64,000 bases of DNA, taken from the NCBI GenBank assembly GCA_012064415.1, contig SSNU01000127.1:389152-453151 (forward strand), read 5' to 3'. Every line of letters starts with the position of its first letter. Position 1 is the stretch's first letter. The stretch comes from Gyrodactylus bullatarudis. Taxonomy: Eukaryota > Platyhelminthes > Monogenea > Gyrodactylidea > Gyrodactylidae. The notes under the pieces were generated by a model. That model was given only the letters and a program-made list of their open reading frames with translations. It did no database searches and had not been told where the DNA came from. Positions 10,340 to 22,944 of this stretch are shown here, in pieces. The translations under genes and the position numbers were made by a program.

Positions 10340-11337
10340 TTACAGTCATTTTACGAAATTAGTCGAAAATTTTTCGATATTAGAGGAGACCTTGGTGAAA
10401 TTCCTATAGCTAGAATGGAACAATATTCCTGCGTATTATGAGATTATATTGAAATATTACAGTAAAGCCTTGAGGAAAGAACCATTCATTTATTCTCCAT
10501 TTATTAGAAAAATAGCTTGTAAAATATGATTCCACTAATAACGTTAAGCTTCTTTTCTAATATTGAAAAAGTGCTCTTTATATTGTAAAGTGCTCTAGTA
10601 ATTTTTTTTACAGTAAAAATATTTCTATTGAAACATCTTATTTTTATTGAAACACGAATATTTACCTCCTAATTATTTATCTCGACCCATCAGAATGCAG
10701 CAAGTGATTTCTATATGTTACCGTTAATCTTGTTACTCTTGATAGTCTTAAGACTACCTGATAGTTTTTACTGCATCGATTGCTTGGCTTGTTAAACTTG
10801 TTACCAGGTTTCAAGATTAACTGGAATCTTTGATAGTCTTAAGACTATCAGCTAGTCTTAAGACTAACGGAATATTTTGATAAACTTGTTACCAGGTTTC
10901 AAGATTAACAAGATATTCAGCTATAAAATATAGTTTGTTGATCTTGATTCTCGGTAATAAGATTGGTTGACCTAAATAAATTTGAATTAAAGGCTATGAA
11001 GATTTTTCATCAAAAAATCCGATTGTGTAGGGCCTGAAATTGAGACTTCTTATACAGTGCAATGCGAAACTCATGGATTCCAGAGAATAAGACGTATCAA
11101 GTGTTGAAATTCAGCCAACAATTTTGCTCACTAATTTTGTCAACGTCTCCTCTAATATCGAAAATTTTTAATTTGAGAGAAGAAGAGGTTTTGCATTGAA
11201 TTAGACCATTTTAGAATTAAAATTTTATTTTAACTTGGATTCGAGAATTTTTGCTGATTTCATTGTAATTGAGTGATTTAATGTTGATTCCTATAATCTC
11301 AATTATAAACATCATGGAATCCTGAAACCAGATAAAT
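10340..11337. repeat. Scrambled debris of the LIM locus
   Basis: Short blocks from the two LIM genes and their flanks recur out of order. At about 10767, TTTTTACTGCATCGATTGCT repeats the FYCIDC codons of the half-LIM. Near 11170 an AATTTGAGAGAAGAAGAGG block matches 8697. Near 11315, CATGGAATCCTG matches 8799. The block around 10360 (CGAAAATTTTTCGATATTAG) recurs inverted near 11150. TAGTCTTAAGACTA palindromes occur at about 10745 and 10840-10865. The pattern suggests repeated tandem duplication followed by rearrangement. Confidence 0.6.
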
Positions 11338-11410
11338 CATAGACAAAATGCTCTAAAAGCCTACTCGGTAAAACGAAAATTCTTTACAGAAAAGGGATTT
11401 TTAATGAAAC
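11338..11410 (+). pseudogene. LIM4-end fragment of a third FHL-like copy
   Basis: The sequence matches the end of the short LIM gene (8497-8565), sharing AAAGCCTACTCGGTAAAACG and CAGAAAAGGGA, with loss of the final CxxC codons. It corresponds to the second finger of LIM4. There is no start or continuation, so it is a pseudogene remnant of an additional duplicate. A shared GAAATAAACAGA flank follows at about 11448. Confidence 0.75.
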
Positions 11411-13350
11411 TTTTATATTCCTGAAAATTTTTTTAATATAAATATTTGAAATAAACAGACAGATAATGACGCCAAGAAAAACTTCAGAGTCGAAAATAAA
11501 AATCGTCCACACCAAAAAAAATGAATCAACAATAATATTTTTGAAACTAATGAATACAAACAGTTAGAGATGAAATAAATTAAATTTTAATATATATTTA
11601 TTTTATTAATTCCCCAAATATAAAAATACAGTTGTAGAAGGAATGATTCACGAATTAGGCTGCACAAACAATGTTTAAAGTCTGATTTTTCATTGTTTTT
11701 AATAATTAAAAATTAACGTATAACAGGTTCTGAATCATTAATTAGGGAATTTTTCATAAAAAATCAATGAGCGTTTACAAAGCAATAACAATAACTTGAA
11801 ATTTTCCTCTAATACTGTAGAAGGCATTTGATCAAAAACATCTTTAAAAGTTTTATTTTCTCCTGAGATAAAATTTTCATTACCAAAGCAAAATCAATCT
11901 GACTACTTACAATAGAGTTTTAATTTTTAATTCTTAAGAATTTTTAGTTCCTTTTATGTTTGGTGGGATCTTTTGGTTAAAAATCAAAAATTGAGAAATC
12001 TCATGTCCATCGGCACTAAACAAAAATGTATTACTCTGTAGTTCTTCTTGAAAGTTGTTTGCTTAAAATAAATTTCACACTACTTAGAAGTATCGTGAAT
12101 TTTGAACGATTCCAGTAGTTTTAGGTCTAGTGAACCATATTGATTTTCAGGTCTAGTTAAACTTCTTCATCATCAGGAACTCCTCTCATTTCATCACATT
12201 CGTTTGGCTTAATTAAACATCTGCGATGATGCTTAATATTGTAAAATGCGCGAGAATGATTTAAGACTTGAACTAAATCATTCTAAGCACACAATAATTA
12301 TGTTGAAAATGTACACACACAGTAATGAAGACGACAAAGGAGAAATAGGCTCAGCAGGATTATTTTCCTTGTCCATTGGATGATGGGGAAATTTCTTTTT
12401 TTATGTCATTAAAAAATATTATTCTATCCTTTATATGGATAGATATTATATAGTTGATAATACCTATCCAAATATCATCATTACTTGGTACTTGAAAACA
12501 ATGTTCTATAAATAATAATAATATTGTATTAGTAAATGTAAATTATTATTATTATTGTTAAAAATGCTGAAAAAGAGAAGAGCATTCCACCCTTCCTTTT
12601 TCTATGTAGGAGGGGATTATGGTATCATCATCACAGAGAAGATTGTTCACGTAGGGATTTTTTCATTTTTAATTGTAGAAAAAAATACCATAGCAGAATA
12701 ATAATTATAATTACTAAATTTGAACAAATTTTGTACAAGAACAGACGAGAGAGATAGCTGTATGAACAACTACAAACTGGTATTATTAAGAGGAATCAAC
12801 TCAGATAGCTGGGCAAAATTTATGATGAATGTTTTTATTATCCACTAATATCTTTGTTATTAAGAATATTTTTGAGGGACACCAACTGTTCCAAGGAATG
12901 CAAAGGCAGAATGGAGGAAATTACATCTTCACGTGTAATGGAAAAGAGGTAAACTTTGATTTCGAATCATCCTGCTTGTAAAATAAAGTTTGAGTCTTGT
13001 TCGAATTGGCGCCAAATTTTTATTTCTAAGATAATGACGTTTTTTCAGGATCAAGATTAGACGAAGAATTTTGTTGATCTTGATTTTGTTAAGTTCTTTA
13101 GCTGTAGTTAAAACTATCTTTTTGGAATATTTTTTTTGTTGGAAAAATTTTTTTAATTAAAATTTAAGAGTGTACAATTGTGGTGATTCGGAAAATTATG
13201 GAATCCTTCTGAATCTAAAGAACCCTAGTCTATCCAAATTGCAAGTCGGGAACTCTAAGCATTAATACAAAATCTAAAAGTGCTTGCATATTCTCAAAAA
13301 ATCAAGAAGAGGTAAATTTGTTTTTCACCTGCCAATAAGTATTTATCTGA
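11411..13350. other. No gene recognised
   Basis: AT-rich spacer. It holds ATT/AAT microsatellite stretches near 12510-12560 and a fragment of the foldback-family core (TTTTTTCAGGATCAAGATTAGAC) at about 13043. No open frame of note. Confidence 0.5.
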
Positions 13351-13354
13351 AAAT

Positions 13355-13690
13355 TGATGTTTTAACCGAAAAAAACACATTTTTCAAAATCAAAATGGAT
13401 ATTTTTCATGTTCTGATAAACAAAAATCTCTAATCATCAAAATTTTAGCTAATTTCCTAGAAATTTCTTTTGAATTGAATGTGAATGAAGACTCAATTTA
13501 ACACTTTTTCATTCAAAATGTTGCAAAACCAAAAAAATCTTAATTTTGTTTTTTCTCGTAGTAAAATTCATTGAAAAAATCTTGGCGCGTGTTAAAAATA
13601 TTTTCATATCAGAACAAACTCGAAAGCGTATGATTTTATAAGAAAAAATGCATAGTTTTCGAATCGAAATGAGATAAAGCTAAAACAAGT
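13355..13690 (+). repeat. Dispersed repeat R2, copy 1
   Basis: This shares long blocks with 22190-22545 and 58050-58225. Examples are AAAAACACATTT, TTCATTGAAAAAATC.TGGCGCGTGTT, ATCAGAACAAACTCGAAA and AGTTTTCGA. All three copies lie in the same orientation. No frame is conserved. Confidence 0.75.
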
Positions 13691-14498
13691 GGTAAAAAAT
13701 AATCTGGTTCTTTTTAAACTCTAGATTGGTGAAAATCATTCAGATTTAATATTATTTAAAATAATATTTATTTATTATTAAGTTAATTGAAATTTTTTTC
13801 GTTTTTCATTTTCAATTACATTATTCAATGCGAATGTATTGCGTAATAATGAAAAAAAATATACATTCCGTGAGATGGCCAACTTCAGCATAAACGATAT
13901 ATATGTGTACCTCTTGTGTTTGATTTTATCTTCTCTTTTTCCCAAATTTAATCTAATAATGACACACAGCAGAATGAATTTTAATTAAAATTTTCATTAT
14001 CTGAAATTTTTAGCATTCTCTCTCTAGTGAATGTATCAGAACTTGTATTTTTGGGAAGCTAATTCATTTTACAATCAATACTTGAGCTAATTTATGAAGA
14101 AGAGAATTACGAATTTTTCCAACGAATGTGATTTTCAATATTTTCCTACTGTTAGTCTTTTAAAACCCATAATAATGAAAAATTTAATTTGACAAAAATA
14201 ATACCGTCTTTGAATTTGGAAAATGCGCCAAATTTCCGCTTTTTCAAGTTTAGAGCTCAAAATAATCAGCAATTTTGAAGATTTGACATCAGTTTCTTAC
14301 TATCAATGATCTAAAAATCGAGATCCCTTCTGGAGTACCACAAAGGGAGTCGTATATTTTCTCTTTTAGTTATGACTGAAACTTGGTTTTTTGTTTAAAT
14401 TTCACCTCAGCAAATAAGGACGAACCTCAGTTTGACACAAAACTTAATTTCTATCTTTTATGGAAATATGTAAGAAAGAGATATATTCAAAAAACCAT

Positions 14499-14935
14499 AT
14501 ACGTTAGACTTGGATGAAATTTCGTAAAACTGATGAAACCGCCTGTATCATATAAACAAAATTTCGGAAATTTTCAAATTTTGAACGTTCTTAATATTCT
14601 CTTGATTTATATTTTCATTAAAAATGTCTTAATCTTTTACATTCAAAATCCAAAATATGAAAAACAATTAAAACTATTTAAAAACTACATAAAATTAATA
14701 AAATCGAATATAATTAACAAAAATTAAAATTAAAAACGTTCAAAATTTGAAAATTTCCGAAATTTTGTTTATATGATCCAAGAATCATTTAAAGAGTTGA
14801 CTCAGCCAGACATGGTGTAATGGTTTAGAAATAGCTAATATATTTAAACAAATTACAGGCGGTTTCATTAGTTTTACGAAATTTCATCCATGTCTAATAT
14901 TTTCTTAAAGCATCATCAGTGGTATTGCTTTATCT
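14499..14935. repeat. Inverted-repeat element with GGCGGTTTCA arms and antisense CTGATGA motif
   Basis: The left arm about 14499-14600 (TTAGACTTGGATGAAATTTC ... ATACAGGCGG complement) pairs with 14731-14895. The right arm is interrupted by about 90 bp containing a short insertion. Directly outside the right arm, the minus strand reads ACCA-CTGATGA-TGCTTTAA-GAAA, the same core as in the PLE tails at 50.1 and 53.4 kb. This suggests the element is PLE-related. The 64-codon frame 14533-14727 inside the hairpin is low-complexity and not called as a gene. Confidence 0.65.
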
Positions 14936-15892
14936 GTCTAATTGGGATCCTGAGCTAAAACCTATAAAAATATGAAAATTTGGCGTCAGCTCAAAATTTT
15001 AAAAATATGGTTTTTTTTTCAAGTGGGCCTTATAATACCAGAATATTCATCGCATTTTCATCATAACAATGTATCTGATACTAATTAAAATAAACTAATT
15101 TCAATCCAGAAAGTGTAATCAAGAAAAATTCTATCCTCTAAATAATAACTGTCTTTTAATTGGGATTTTATAGGAGGTGGAAAGGATTTTTTTTTATTTC
15201 CAAAAACTTTCTTCCTATTTCATAGGGTAAGTTTCCTTCAATTAAAAAAGGGAATTGTATTCTTTTATCATTTGCAAGATTTCAAGTCTAACTTTTTGTT
15301 AATTTTTTTATCTGTTTCAAAATTCTTACCTATGTTTCCGAAAACCCGGAATCGTCATTTGAATCATACCGAAAGGCTTTATTCTGATAACGAAGCTGAT
15401 CATGATGAGAGAAGAGGTTCCTTTTTTCTAATTTTAAATTTTAAAACGTTTCCTATCTCTTACTTGGTTAACTTTGGGATATTCCTGCTAAAATTATTTC
15501 TATAAACTTAATATGTAATTTTTTAGCAGTATTGGTGGTTCAAGTCTTTGGAATCTAATAAATCATCTAATGTATCTAAAGAGCAATTAACACCTCAATA
15601 AATAGTAACTATTTGATAAGGGACTAGATTTCAACCCATTTTTTAAGAGATTAAACAGATAATAAGAACACTAAGTCCTGTACATGATTGCTTTGAGCGA
15701 CTGATTTTCTAGATATTTAACTTCTTTTTAACTAGCCAAAAGTTCTTCAGATTCAGGTATTAACAAAAAGTAATTATAAAATAAGTTCAGATTTGGTTTA
15801 TTTTAAGGGAATCTTTGATAATCAAACCTCCTCTAGAGTAAAATTATAAAATTTCTAAGCAAGCTATCTCCTCGGTAAGTTATCATAACTTG
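14936..15892. other. No gene recognised
   Basis: A 77-codon open frame at 15272-15505 has a mid-section with varied composition (PKTRNRHLNHTERLYSDNEA), but no domain, and the flanks lack clear splice partners. It could be a lone exon. Not called. Confidence 0.4.
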
Positions 15893-16490
15893 ATCTATTC
15901 TCGATGAATTTGGGAGTTCATGATTTTTACAAAAATCTCATTTTGTCATCTAGGTATCGAAATTTTTGAATGATTTTTTAATTTTTTAAACTTTAAGTTT
16001 AAATTTTTTGTTGATTTCAACGTCTGAGAGGAATCAAATGTTATTTTTCAGGATCATCATTAGACAAAGAAAATATTTACTCTTATTAATTTTTTTGAAA
16101 AACCCGTCATTTTGAAATGATCTTGGATCACCCTAGTTTATCAATTTCCAAGCAGTAAAAATGATCGAAAAAAAGAAGTACGTAAATGGTGCGTTTTTCA
16201 AAAAAATGAATAAGAGTAAATATTTTCTTTGTCTAATGATGTACCTGAAAAATAACGTTTGGTTTCTCTCAGACCTTGAAATCAACAAAAATTTTCAACT
16301 CGCACCATCTCGAAATTTAAAATGTCTGTAAAATTTTCCGAAAAAACTCTTTCAAATTTTTTTTCTCAATTCAGTAAAACTGTACACTTTGAATCAGGTA
16401 CCAAAAAATCTTTTTAAAATTTCGATACCTAGATGAAAAAAAGAGATTTTTGTAAAAATCATGAATTCCCAAATTTATCGAGAATAGCTT
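15893..16490. repeat. Foldback element IR3 of the abundant AAAAATC-type family
   Basis: The outer arms (15893-15990 and about 16390-16490) and inner arms (16020-16090 and 16205-16285) are inverted copies. They include GATTTTTACAAAAATCTC, TCATCTAGGTATCGAAATTTT and the core TCAGGATCATCATTAGACAA. The same modules recur at 28.8, 29.7, 47.9, 50.7, 53.5 and 55.7 kb, so this is one copy of a high-copy dispersed foldback family. Confidence 0.85.
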
Positions 16491-17344
16491 CATTATTATC
16501 AATGCTTTATTTTATTTTCGGTGCCTCCTAGGATTTTTTCAGAAGAATCAGAATCTGAACTATCTGAAGAACCCTACCAGATGTGATGTTCTATTGGAAA
16601 AATATCAAACATTAATTGGCAGAATCAGGAATCTTTAGAAGCTGAACCCCAATATTATAATTTCAATTTTGAAGAAAAAAAGGTTTGTTTGTTTTAGATA
16701 AATTATTTTATTATTTTTATAAAAATTGGGAAAGAATGTTGAAATATCTTTTGGAAAGATAAATAAATCACACCTAACTATAATAAAAAAGTTGAGAAAT
16801 AATCTTTTTTAGATTAATAATGGTAACATAGACCTTGATAACTTGATAGGAAGCTCTCTCTGATCATGGTCAAGTGTTCTTACTAATGAGATAAGAATTG
16901 ACTGAAAAAGTGGTATATAACCTGACTGATATTCTAAGTTGAATTTTTAAATGGATCACATTGGAAAATTAATTCATACAAGATAAGTTGAGCTTGTAAA
17001 CCGGATAGAAATAGTGCAATTATAGAGAGAATCATAAATAAAGAGGCTTCTCAAAAATTTCCATTTCAAGTTTGATTGGAATTGTAATTCGTTCAAAAGC
17101 TAAAGCTTACTAATATCAAAGTAAGAATATAAGCTTAATTGTTCTAGACTCTAGAATCTAGAGACGAGATTTTTCATCTTTTGCGCTAGACTTTGACAAA
17201 AATTTCCAAAATTATCAAAATCGATAATAGATACGATGAAAAATTAATCAACAAGTATATTAAAATCAAATTTTATTGAGACATAGGTTTCAAAAGAAAA
17301 CGCTTTAAACTAAAATTAATTTTTGGAAGAAATCAACTTTAGTA

Positions 17345-17515
17345 CAACACTATAGTTTGACTAATGATAAAACTGAGATTTTTGCGTAATCCAGGACATT
17401 AATAGATATCGAATGAGTGGTAAACAAAGTATATTCTTAGGCTTAAATGTATAATGATGAGTTGCTTGAGTGGGATGTGTCTTTAAAAGGTACAGTTGGA
17501 CTTTAAGGGTTAATT
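17345..17515 (-). repeat. MITE-like repeat R3 ending in TTAACCC, copy 1
   Basis: The minus strand begins TTAACCCTTAAAGTCC and continues for about 170 bp. The same unit, with GAATGAGTGGTAAAC(A/G)AAGTAT inside, is found at 34868-35022 within a retn intron, and its beginning at 26235-26340. No open frame. Confidence 0.7.
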
Positions 17516-18810
17516 AGTAAAACAGTTTTTTTAAGATTTACTACTTTTTTGGAAGAAATCATGAAAAAATAAAAAAAACGTTTTTTATTTGATAATTCAA
17601 TAAAATCAAATCTTGTAAAATTCCAAAATTTCCATCGTCATACCAATTAGCTTGTATATTAGAGATAGATTTTTCACACTTTCGGTTTTTAACTCTAGTC
17701 ATAATCTGGTTCAGCTCTTTGAAACGGTTCTAATTACGTATAAAACATGGTTCTAAAAACCTACTTTGATTGAGACATGTTTAAACATTTTGTATTAACT
17801 CTAACGAACGAGAGAACTGCCTAATTATCATTTATTCATAATTTTTTCGACTTTAAGCTTCGTCGAGACAATATTAAAATCATAAATGAACTAAGCATAT
17901 AAAAAATCAAGAAGGAACCCAAAAAGTCTTATTCTTATAATTGAAAAGTTTACTTGAAAGTAGTGAGATCATTTTTGGGTGATAAATGTCAAAAAATCAA
18001 AACTTGGCTATATTATGTCACTATCTAAGAAATCATATTTTTCAAAAATTTGAACTGAACTTGAAATAGTTTGCCATGATGTGGAACTTGTGCGGCTTAG
18101 CAGTTTGAAATTATCAAAATTAAATTTTTTACATCTACCCCAATTGTATATGTTGAATTTTATATATGAATTTTTATATGTTCAATTTGTCGAATAACAA
18201 CACGAATTGGAAAAGAATTCTTTTTTCAAGAATGCAATCCAGGAGATACGATTGAAACTAGAATTAATTTACTTCCTCTGTTGAAACATAAATTCAACAT
18301 ACATTTTTTATAATTGGATTAGTGGAAGTGGGTCTGGTAAAGGAAAAATATGGTTCTCTACATTATTGGATGTATTCTAAATGTAGAAAAATTGCCTTGA
18401 ATGTCACCATCTTCATTAAAGATGCAGGAAGCGAATCAAAGGGCAAATTCAAGTCTGTTATTTTCTGTAGTGCTTACTAGATCCCCCCCCATCATTTGTA
18501 AGATCAAAACACTTTTTCAGCTTCAAATAATCTCAGACACTCTGCAATTCTATGTGAAACTTTAAAAGCCTTTTTCAGATTAGTATTAAACTTTTGAATG
18601 GGCTCTGATAATGCAATTCACATTTGCGCATTTTAAATACTATAAATCAACTGAAAAATATTTCTTTTTCTAAAAATGGCTTATATAATCTTGAAAGGAC
18701 ATGTTCACTAGGCTAGAGTGAAATTTTTAACCTCATATTAGGACCAACTTTTCTGATAGAACTATAAATTCTAAGCATTATTTTGTATCGAAGAATGTGC
18801 CGAAAATGAT
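17516..18810. other. No gene recognised
   Basis: AT-rich spacer. 17640-17720 matches the inner part of the R3 repeat at 26285-26345 and at 24530-24600 (ATTTC.ATTTCTAG.CTGG.TCAGA). A run of nine C occurs at 18483. No genes. Confidence 0.45.
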
Positions 18811-19010
18811 GTCATTCGGTTTTAAAAATCCAAAAATTTTTAAATCGCCGCTCAATTTTCAATGAATTTTTACTACCCAATCACTAAAATCCAGAATATC
18901 TTGGCCATTTAAAGAGTTTCTTAATTTTTATCTCCAAAAATAGTAATCTCATCATAAAGAGGGGCTTCATGGTTAATTTCGTTGTTTTATCATGTCCGTA
19001 GGATAATGTG
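18811..19010 (+). repeat. Dispersed repeat R1, copy 2
   Basis: Same orientation as the copy at 449-660, sharing CATTCGGTTTTAAAA and TTCGTTGTTTTATCATGTCC. The right boundary differs from copy 1 after about 19010. Confidence 0.75.
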
Positions 19011-19501
19011 AACTACTCCTACGATTGATTTCATTCTCAAATTGAGAAAGTTATCCAAGATTTTTCTATGATCTTGAAGCATTTTTTTCATGATTCTTTT
19101 TATTACGAGTTTAATGAGTCTGATATATTGTTTAGTTATAATTTCAAAAAAACGATTTTTATTTTCAATGTTGTTTGTTAAGTTTCCCAAGAGAAATGCC
19201 TCAAAGAAAAGATTTTATTATCAGATTCATAGTAACCGGAACTGATTATTTTCCCTTTTAGTTTAATAATATAGTTTATATTCATACGAATCTGGTAGTT
19301 CATCAATAATAATTTATAAAAAAGAATTAGGTTTATCTTCAAGTTGATAGAAACTAGGGTGCATTTAATCTCTAGAAAAGAAGATGGCCTATATAATTTC
19401 AATTCGGCTGGTTGCATCTTTTTGATCAAGAAATTAAATGAATAAATAAAATTCACTCAAATATGATAATTTTGAGCTGGGTTACATATTAAATAAAATA
19501 A

Positions 19502-19680
19502 GAAGATGATGCCAGTTATTCACTATTAAGGACTTTATTTCGGGTAAACTCATCGAAGTACGGAATTCTCAATTTTTTCATCAAGGAATCGGATATGGTG
19601 AAGAAATTTTGGAAAATAGATCATTGGCGTGTATCCCACTGATGAGTATATCCGAAATAACTGGCATCATCTTTTACTTT
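19502..19680. repeat. Small inverted repeat with a CTGATGA-N8-GAAA motif
   Basis: GATGATGCCAGTTATT (19504-19519) and AATAACTGGCATCATC (19655-19670) are inverted ends. On the plus strand the right end reads ATCCCA-CTGATGA-GTATATCC-GAAA. The left end on the minus strand reads CGATGA-GTTTACCC-GAAA. A related copy lies at 55060-55300. The motif resembles that of the PLE tails, with an identical 8-nt spacing. Confidence 0.6.
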
Positions 19681-19700
19681 TATTTAATAACTTTGGGTAA

Positions 19701-19871
19701 TTAACCCTCTCGCTCCCATGGCTAAAATAGAAGGATACTATAATTTTTTTCTGTAATCCTATTATTTAGACTCATGTGATCATTGTTTGTTTCGATAATT
19801 TATTTGTCTGATCACTCCTTCATAGTTTTTCAAATGAGGTTATATACGTCCAATCGGTACTCAAAGGGTTA
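19701..19871. repeat. MITE-like element with TTAACCCTCTCG... terminal inverted repeats
   Basis: The left end TTAACCCTCTCGCTCC and the right end GGTACTCAAAGGGTTAG are imperfect inverted repeats enclosing about 140 bp of AT-rich non-coding sequence. The same terminus is seen alone at about 7771 (TAACCCTCTCGTACCC) and 30411 (TTAACCCTTTCGGTGCC). Confidence 0.6.
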
Positions 19872-19941
19872 GAAAAAAATCAAGTCTACTTGTAAGCGAC
19901 ATATGCAATTTTAATTATCATGAGAGATTTGAAAACAATTA

Positions 19942-20315
19942 TTAGCAGAATTTATACACAATAATTATTTTGCAATGTGCACAGAAATAATAGATTTTTT
20001 TCTTGCAGAAAATACAAATTCTTCTATCTTTATCAAAATTAACTTTCATGGGTCGATGGTTCATATCAGGTTTCATACTTGAAAGATTGAGAATTTCTTC
20101 ATCCTTTTCTTTGTAAGATTTACGTGGAGGTCTTAAATTATTCTCAGGATCTATTTCCAATCTTCCTAGATTCAAGTTTGGCATCGTTCACTAATTCATT
20201 CGACAATTTGAGCTGAAATGCTAGAAGATCCATGGGTGTATGTTGGTTACTATTTCTCTTATAGACAAGCCAGGAATTTATCACTGCAGAATTTAAATCC
20301 ATTTGAAAATGCCAT
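19942..20315 (-). pseudogene. piggyBac-like transposase C-terminal fragment (frameshifted)
   Basis: On the minus strand one frame from about 20315 reads MDLNSAVINSWLVYKRN and then LLAFQLKLSNELV. These resemble the segment of piggyBac DDE transposases after the catalytic core (family pattern: DxAxVNAWxLY, then a FxxxLAExL helix). After a frameshift near 20170 a second frame gives a charged linker and RRICIFCKKK...CAHCK, which fits the Cys-rich zinc domain at piggyBac C-termini. The catalytic Asp residues and the element ends are not present here, so this is a 5'-truncated dead fragment. A domesticated exon is possible but less likely, given the frameshift. Confidence 0.6.
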
Positions 20316-20329
20316 TAAAAAAACGTATT

Positions 20330-22185
20330 ATTGTTAATTTTTCTCTAGCATGAGTCAAAGAATTATTCTTGAAATGAGCAAAAAATTGATTTCACAAGAT
20401 TTTGATTGGACAAAAGAACTGCAATTGAAAGCAAAAGATTAAATCATCTTAAAAAGACAAGTGTAGCTAGCCTTGACGAAATTAGGAAGTTCACCTAATG
20501 AAAGCATTGTTACATTGAATTTTTCTCGAAAATGCTGAAAAAAGCCAACATAACAACAAGATAATTATCTGAAGTCGAAGGAAAAATACAGGCTTTTCTC
20601 GTCTCCCCTTCATGTTACAATGCAGTGCCTATAAAAAAAGAATTATAAATGGAATGAATAAAATTCAATAAAAAGGACAATGAACCTATGGAAATCAACA
20701 GACTAAAGGGAAAGAAATTCATTTTCCATCCATTAAATCTGATTGAAGATTTCTCTTTTTTCAAAGAAACTACCAAAAAGATAAGGAGATGAAGATAAAT
20801 CTAAATAAATTATATATATTTATAGAAATTATCTTTTTTGTTGTAGAAAAGATTGGATATGAGGTCAACAATTTAAAATTATTATAAAGCTTTTAACTTG
20901 AAGTGAGTAAGCAAGTAAGAAATCAATAGTTTTGAATCTGAACCTGTATTAGTTATAGAGTGTAAAATCCAAAGATTCCTAGTTTTACCCTAAGAGTTCC
21001 AGAAGTCTTTCACAACTGCTAGAAGATGGACTGATTAGGAATCTAAAACTGAGTCAAAGCAGCCATTTCTAATTCAAAAGTTATCAATCGAAAATTAGAT
21101 TATTTTTGACACAAAATTTCACTTTCTCTCTATTCGATCTATAAAACGTTTAAAATTTTGAGTAATCTACTTTATTTGAACTTGTGAAGCTTAGTTCTTT
21201 CGCAAATTTTCTTTCGAATGAGGAATTTTCTGAGTTCCTCAAATGCTAAAATGCGGTGGGATTTTAAGGATTAGAGGAATTACAGTCATCTGTGACTTTT
21301 TAACTGAAATAATCTTTAAAAGGTTTTTGAGATCACAATCAAAAATCAGATCAACTTGTACAAAACAAAAATCCAGTTTATAAACAGATACAAATAATTC
21401 TTTTTCTTTCTAATTGACACTATAAATTGGGTTAAAAATAAATTCTTGAAAACATTGTGAATTATTCATCCATCCTCAGGTAAAGATATCAGTAAAGTTA
21501 TCAGGAGAATATTTTTTCCACCCACAGCTAAACTGACTATCATCACAAGATTCAGTTTTTATGCTCTGGGAGTATTTTTGATCTTGGATACTTATTTGAG
21601 TATAAATTATTAACAAGAATCATTATTATGACTTTAAAAGATATGATATAACTAACTCATTCTAAACCGAGATTCAATTTTTGTCTATTTTCGAATTTGG
21701 CATAATCTAATGAAAAATCGTTTTAAATCACCAGATTTAGGTGTCGAATGTTCTTGAAAATTAGATTTCACTTATTAGAACTGATAAAGCTCATTAAAAC
21801 AGATTTTAATGTAAAAAATGAAAAATAGAAATTTGATTTTTTTTCCTTATAAAGATTATTTTTTATCATAGGCGGTTACAATAACCATACCAAATTTCAT
21901 CCAAGTTTATTAGTTTAGGAAATATTAATATACAGATCACATTTTGTGTCATCTATTGAAATTAAAATAGTTTCTTTTCGATTCAGATCACATGGATCTA
22001 AATGGGATTCGCATGATGTGTTAGAAATTAAATCAATCAGGGAAAATGGTTGTAAAATCTTCGAAATTTCCATCAATTAAATTGCTCCATTCAAATACAG
22101 CTATTCTCGATTAATTTATGAATTCATAATTTTTAAAAAATCTCGTTATATAAAAAATTTAACCTACTTGCATAGGTCACTGGTT
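20330..22185. other. No gene recognised
   Basis: AT-rich spacer with one GGCGGTT-family fragment at 21871-21905. No ORF, RNA gene or paired repeat is supportable. Confidence 0.45.
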
Positions 22186-22189
22186 ATTG

Positions 22190-22545
22190 CTACATCCATA
22201 TTAGGGTAATACAAAATTTAATTTCCCCGAACAATGTTCTATGCCTTAATCAAAAATTTGTATTTCAACCATGAAAAACACATTTTTGAAAGTCAAAATG
22301 AAAATTTTTACAATAAGTCCTTATTTTTATTCAGAATAATGCAAAAACTATTCAAAAAACTTAATTTTGTTCTTACTTGTAGTAATATTTATTGAAAAAA
22401 TCATGGCGCGTGTTCAAAAATTGACATTTTCAATTGAGATTTTGTATATCAGAACAAACTCGAAAACGTATGGTTTTGTAGGACAAATGCTTAGTTTTCG
22501 ATTATCTTCAAAATGAGATTAAGGCTTGGAAAAGTTGAAAAATTT
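22190..22545 (+). repeat. Dispersed repeat R2, copy 2
   Basis: Closest partner of 13355-13690. It shares AATCATGGCGCGTGTTCAAA-like and ATCAGAACAAACTCGAAAAC blocks. Its left part matches 58050-58110 (ATACAAAATTTTATTT, CCAACAATGCTCCAT). Confidence 0.75.
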
Positions 22546-22944
22546 GGCCCACCCTAATCCATATGAATCTAATTTGATGAAGATTATCTTCTCTCACGTG
22601 GATTTTAGAATTCAAATTAGCAGGTGTTAATTCCATAAGAGATTCAAATAATTCTCAACTCACGGTGGCAGATGTAGACGCGTTTCGTCCTTATTAATAC
22701 TCGTCCTGGCTATGGTGCACTGCAGAGTTCTTTTCTATTAGGTTAAATGTCTAAAACTACATTGCTGAAATAAAAATTGTAAAATTGTCTTAAAATCAGA
22801 TGGAGATGTTTATCTTGAGCAATGATCCAAAAATTGTTGTCAGTGCATCTGAAAAGGAATTTAAAGCTTACGTTTATAAAAATGTTTTATAGCCTATTAT
22901 CTGTTTTCGTTTTTATGAGAAATACATGAAACCCATTCTTATTG

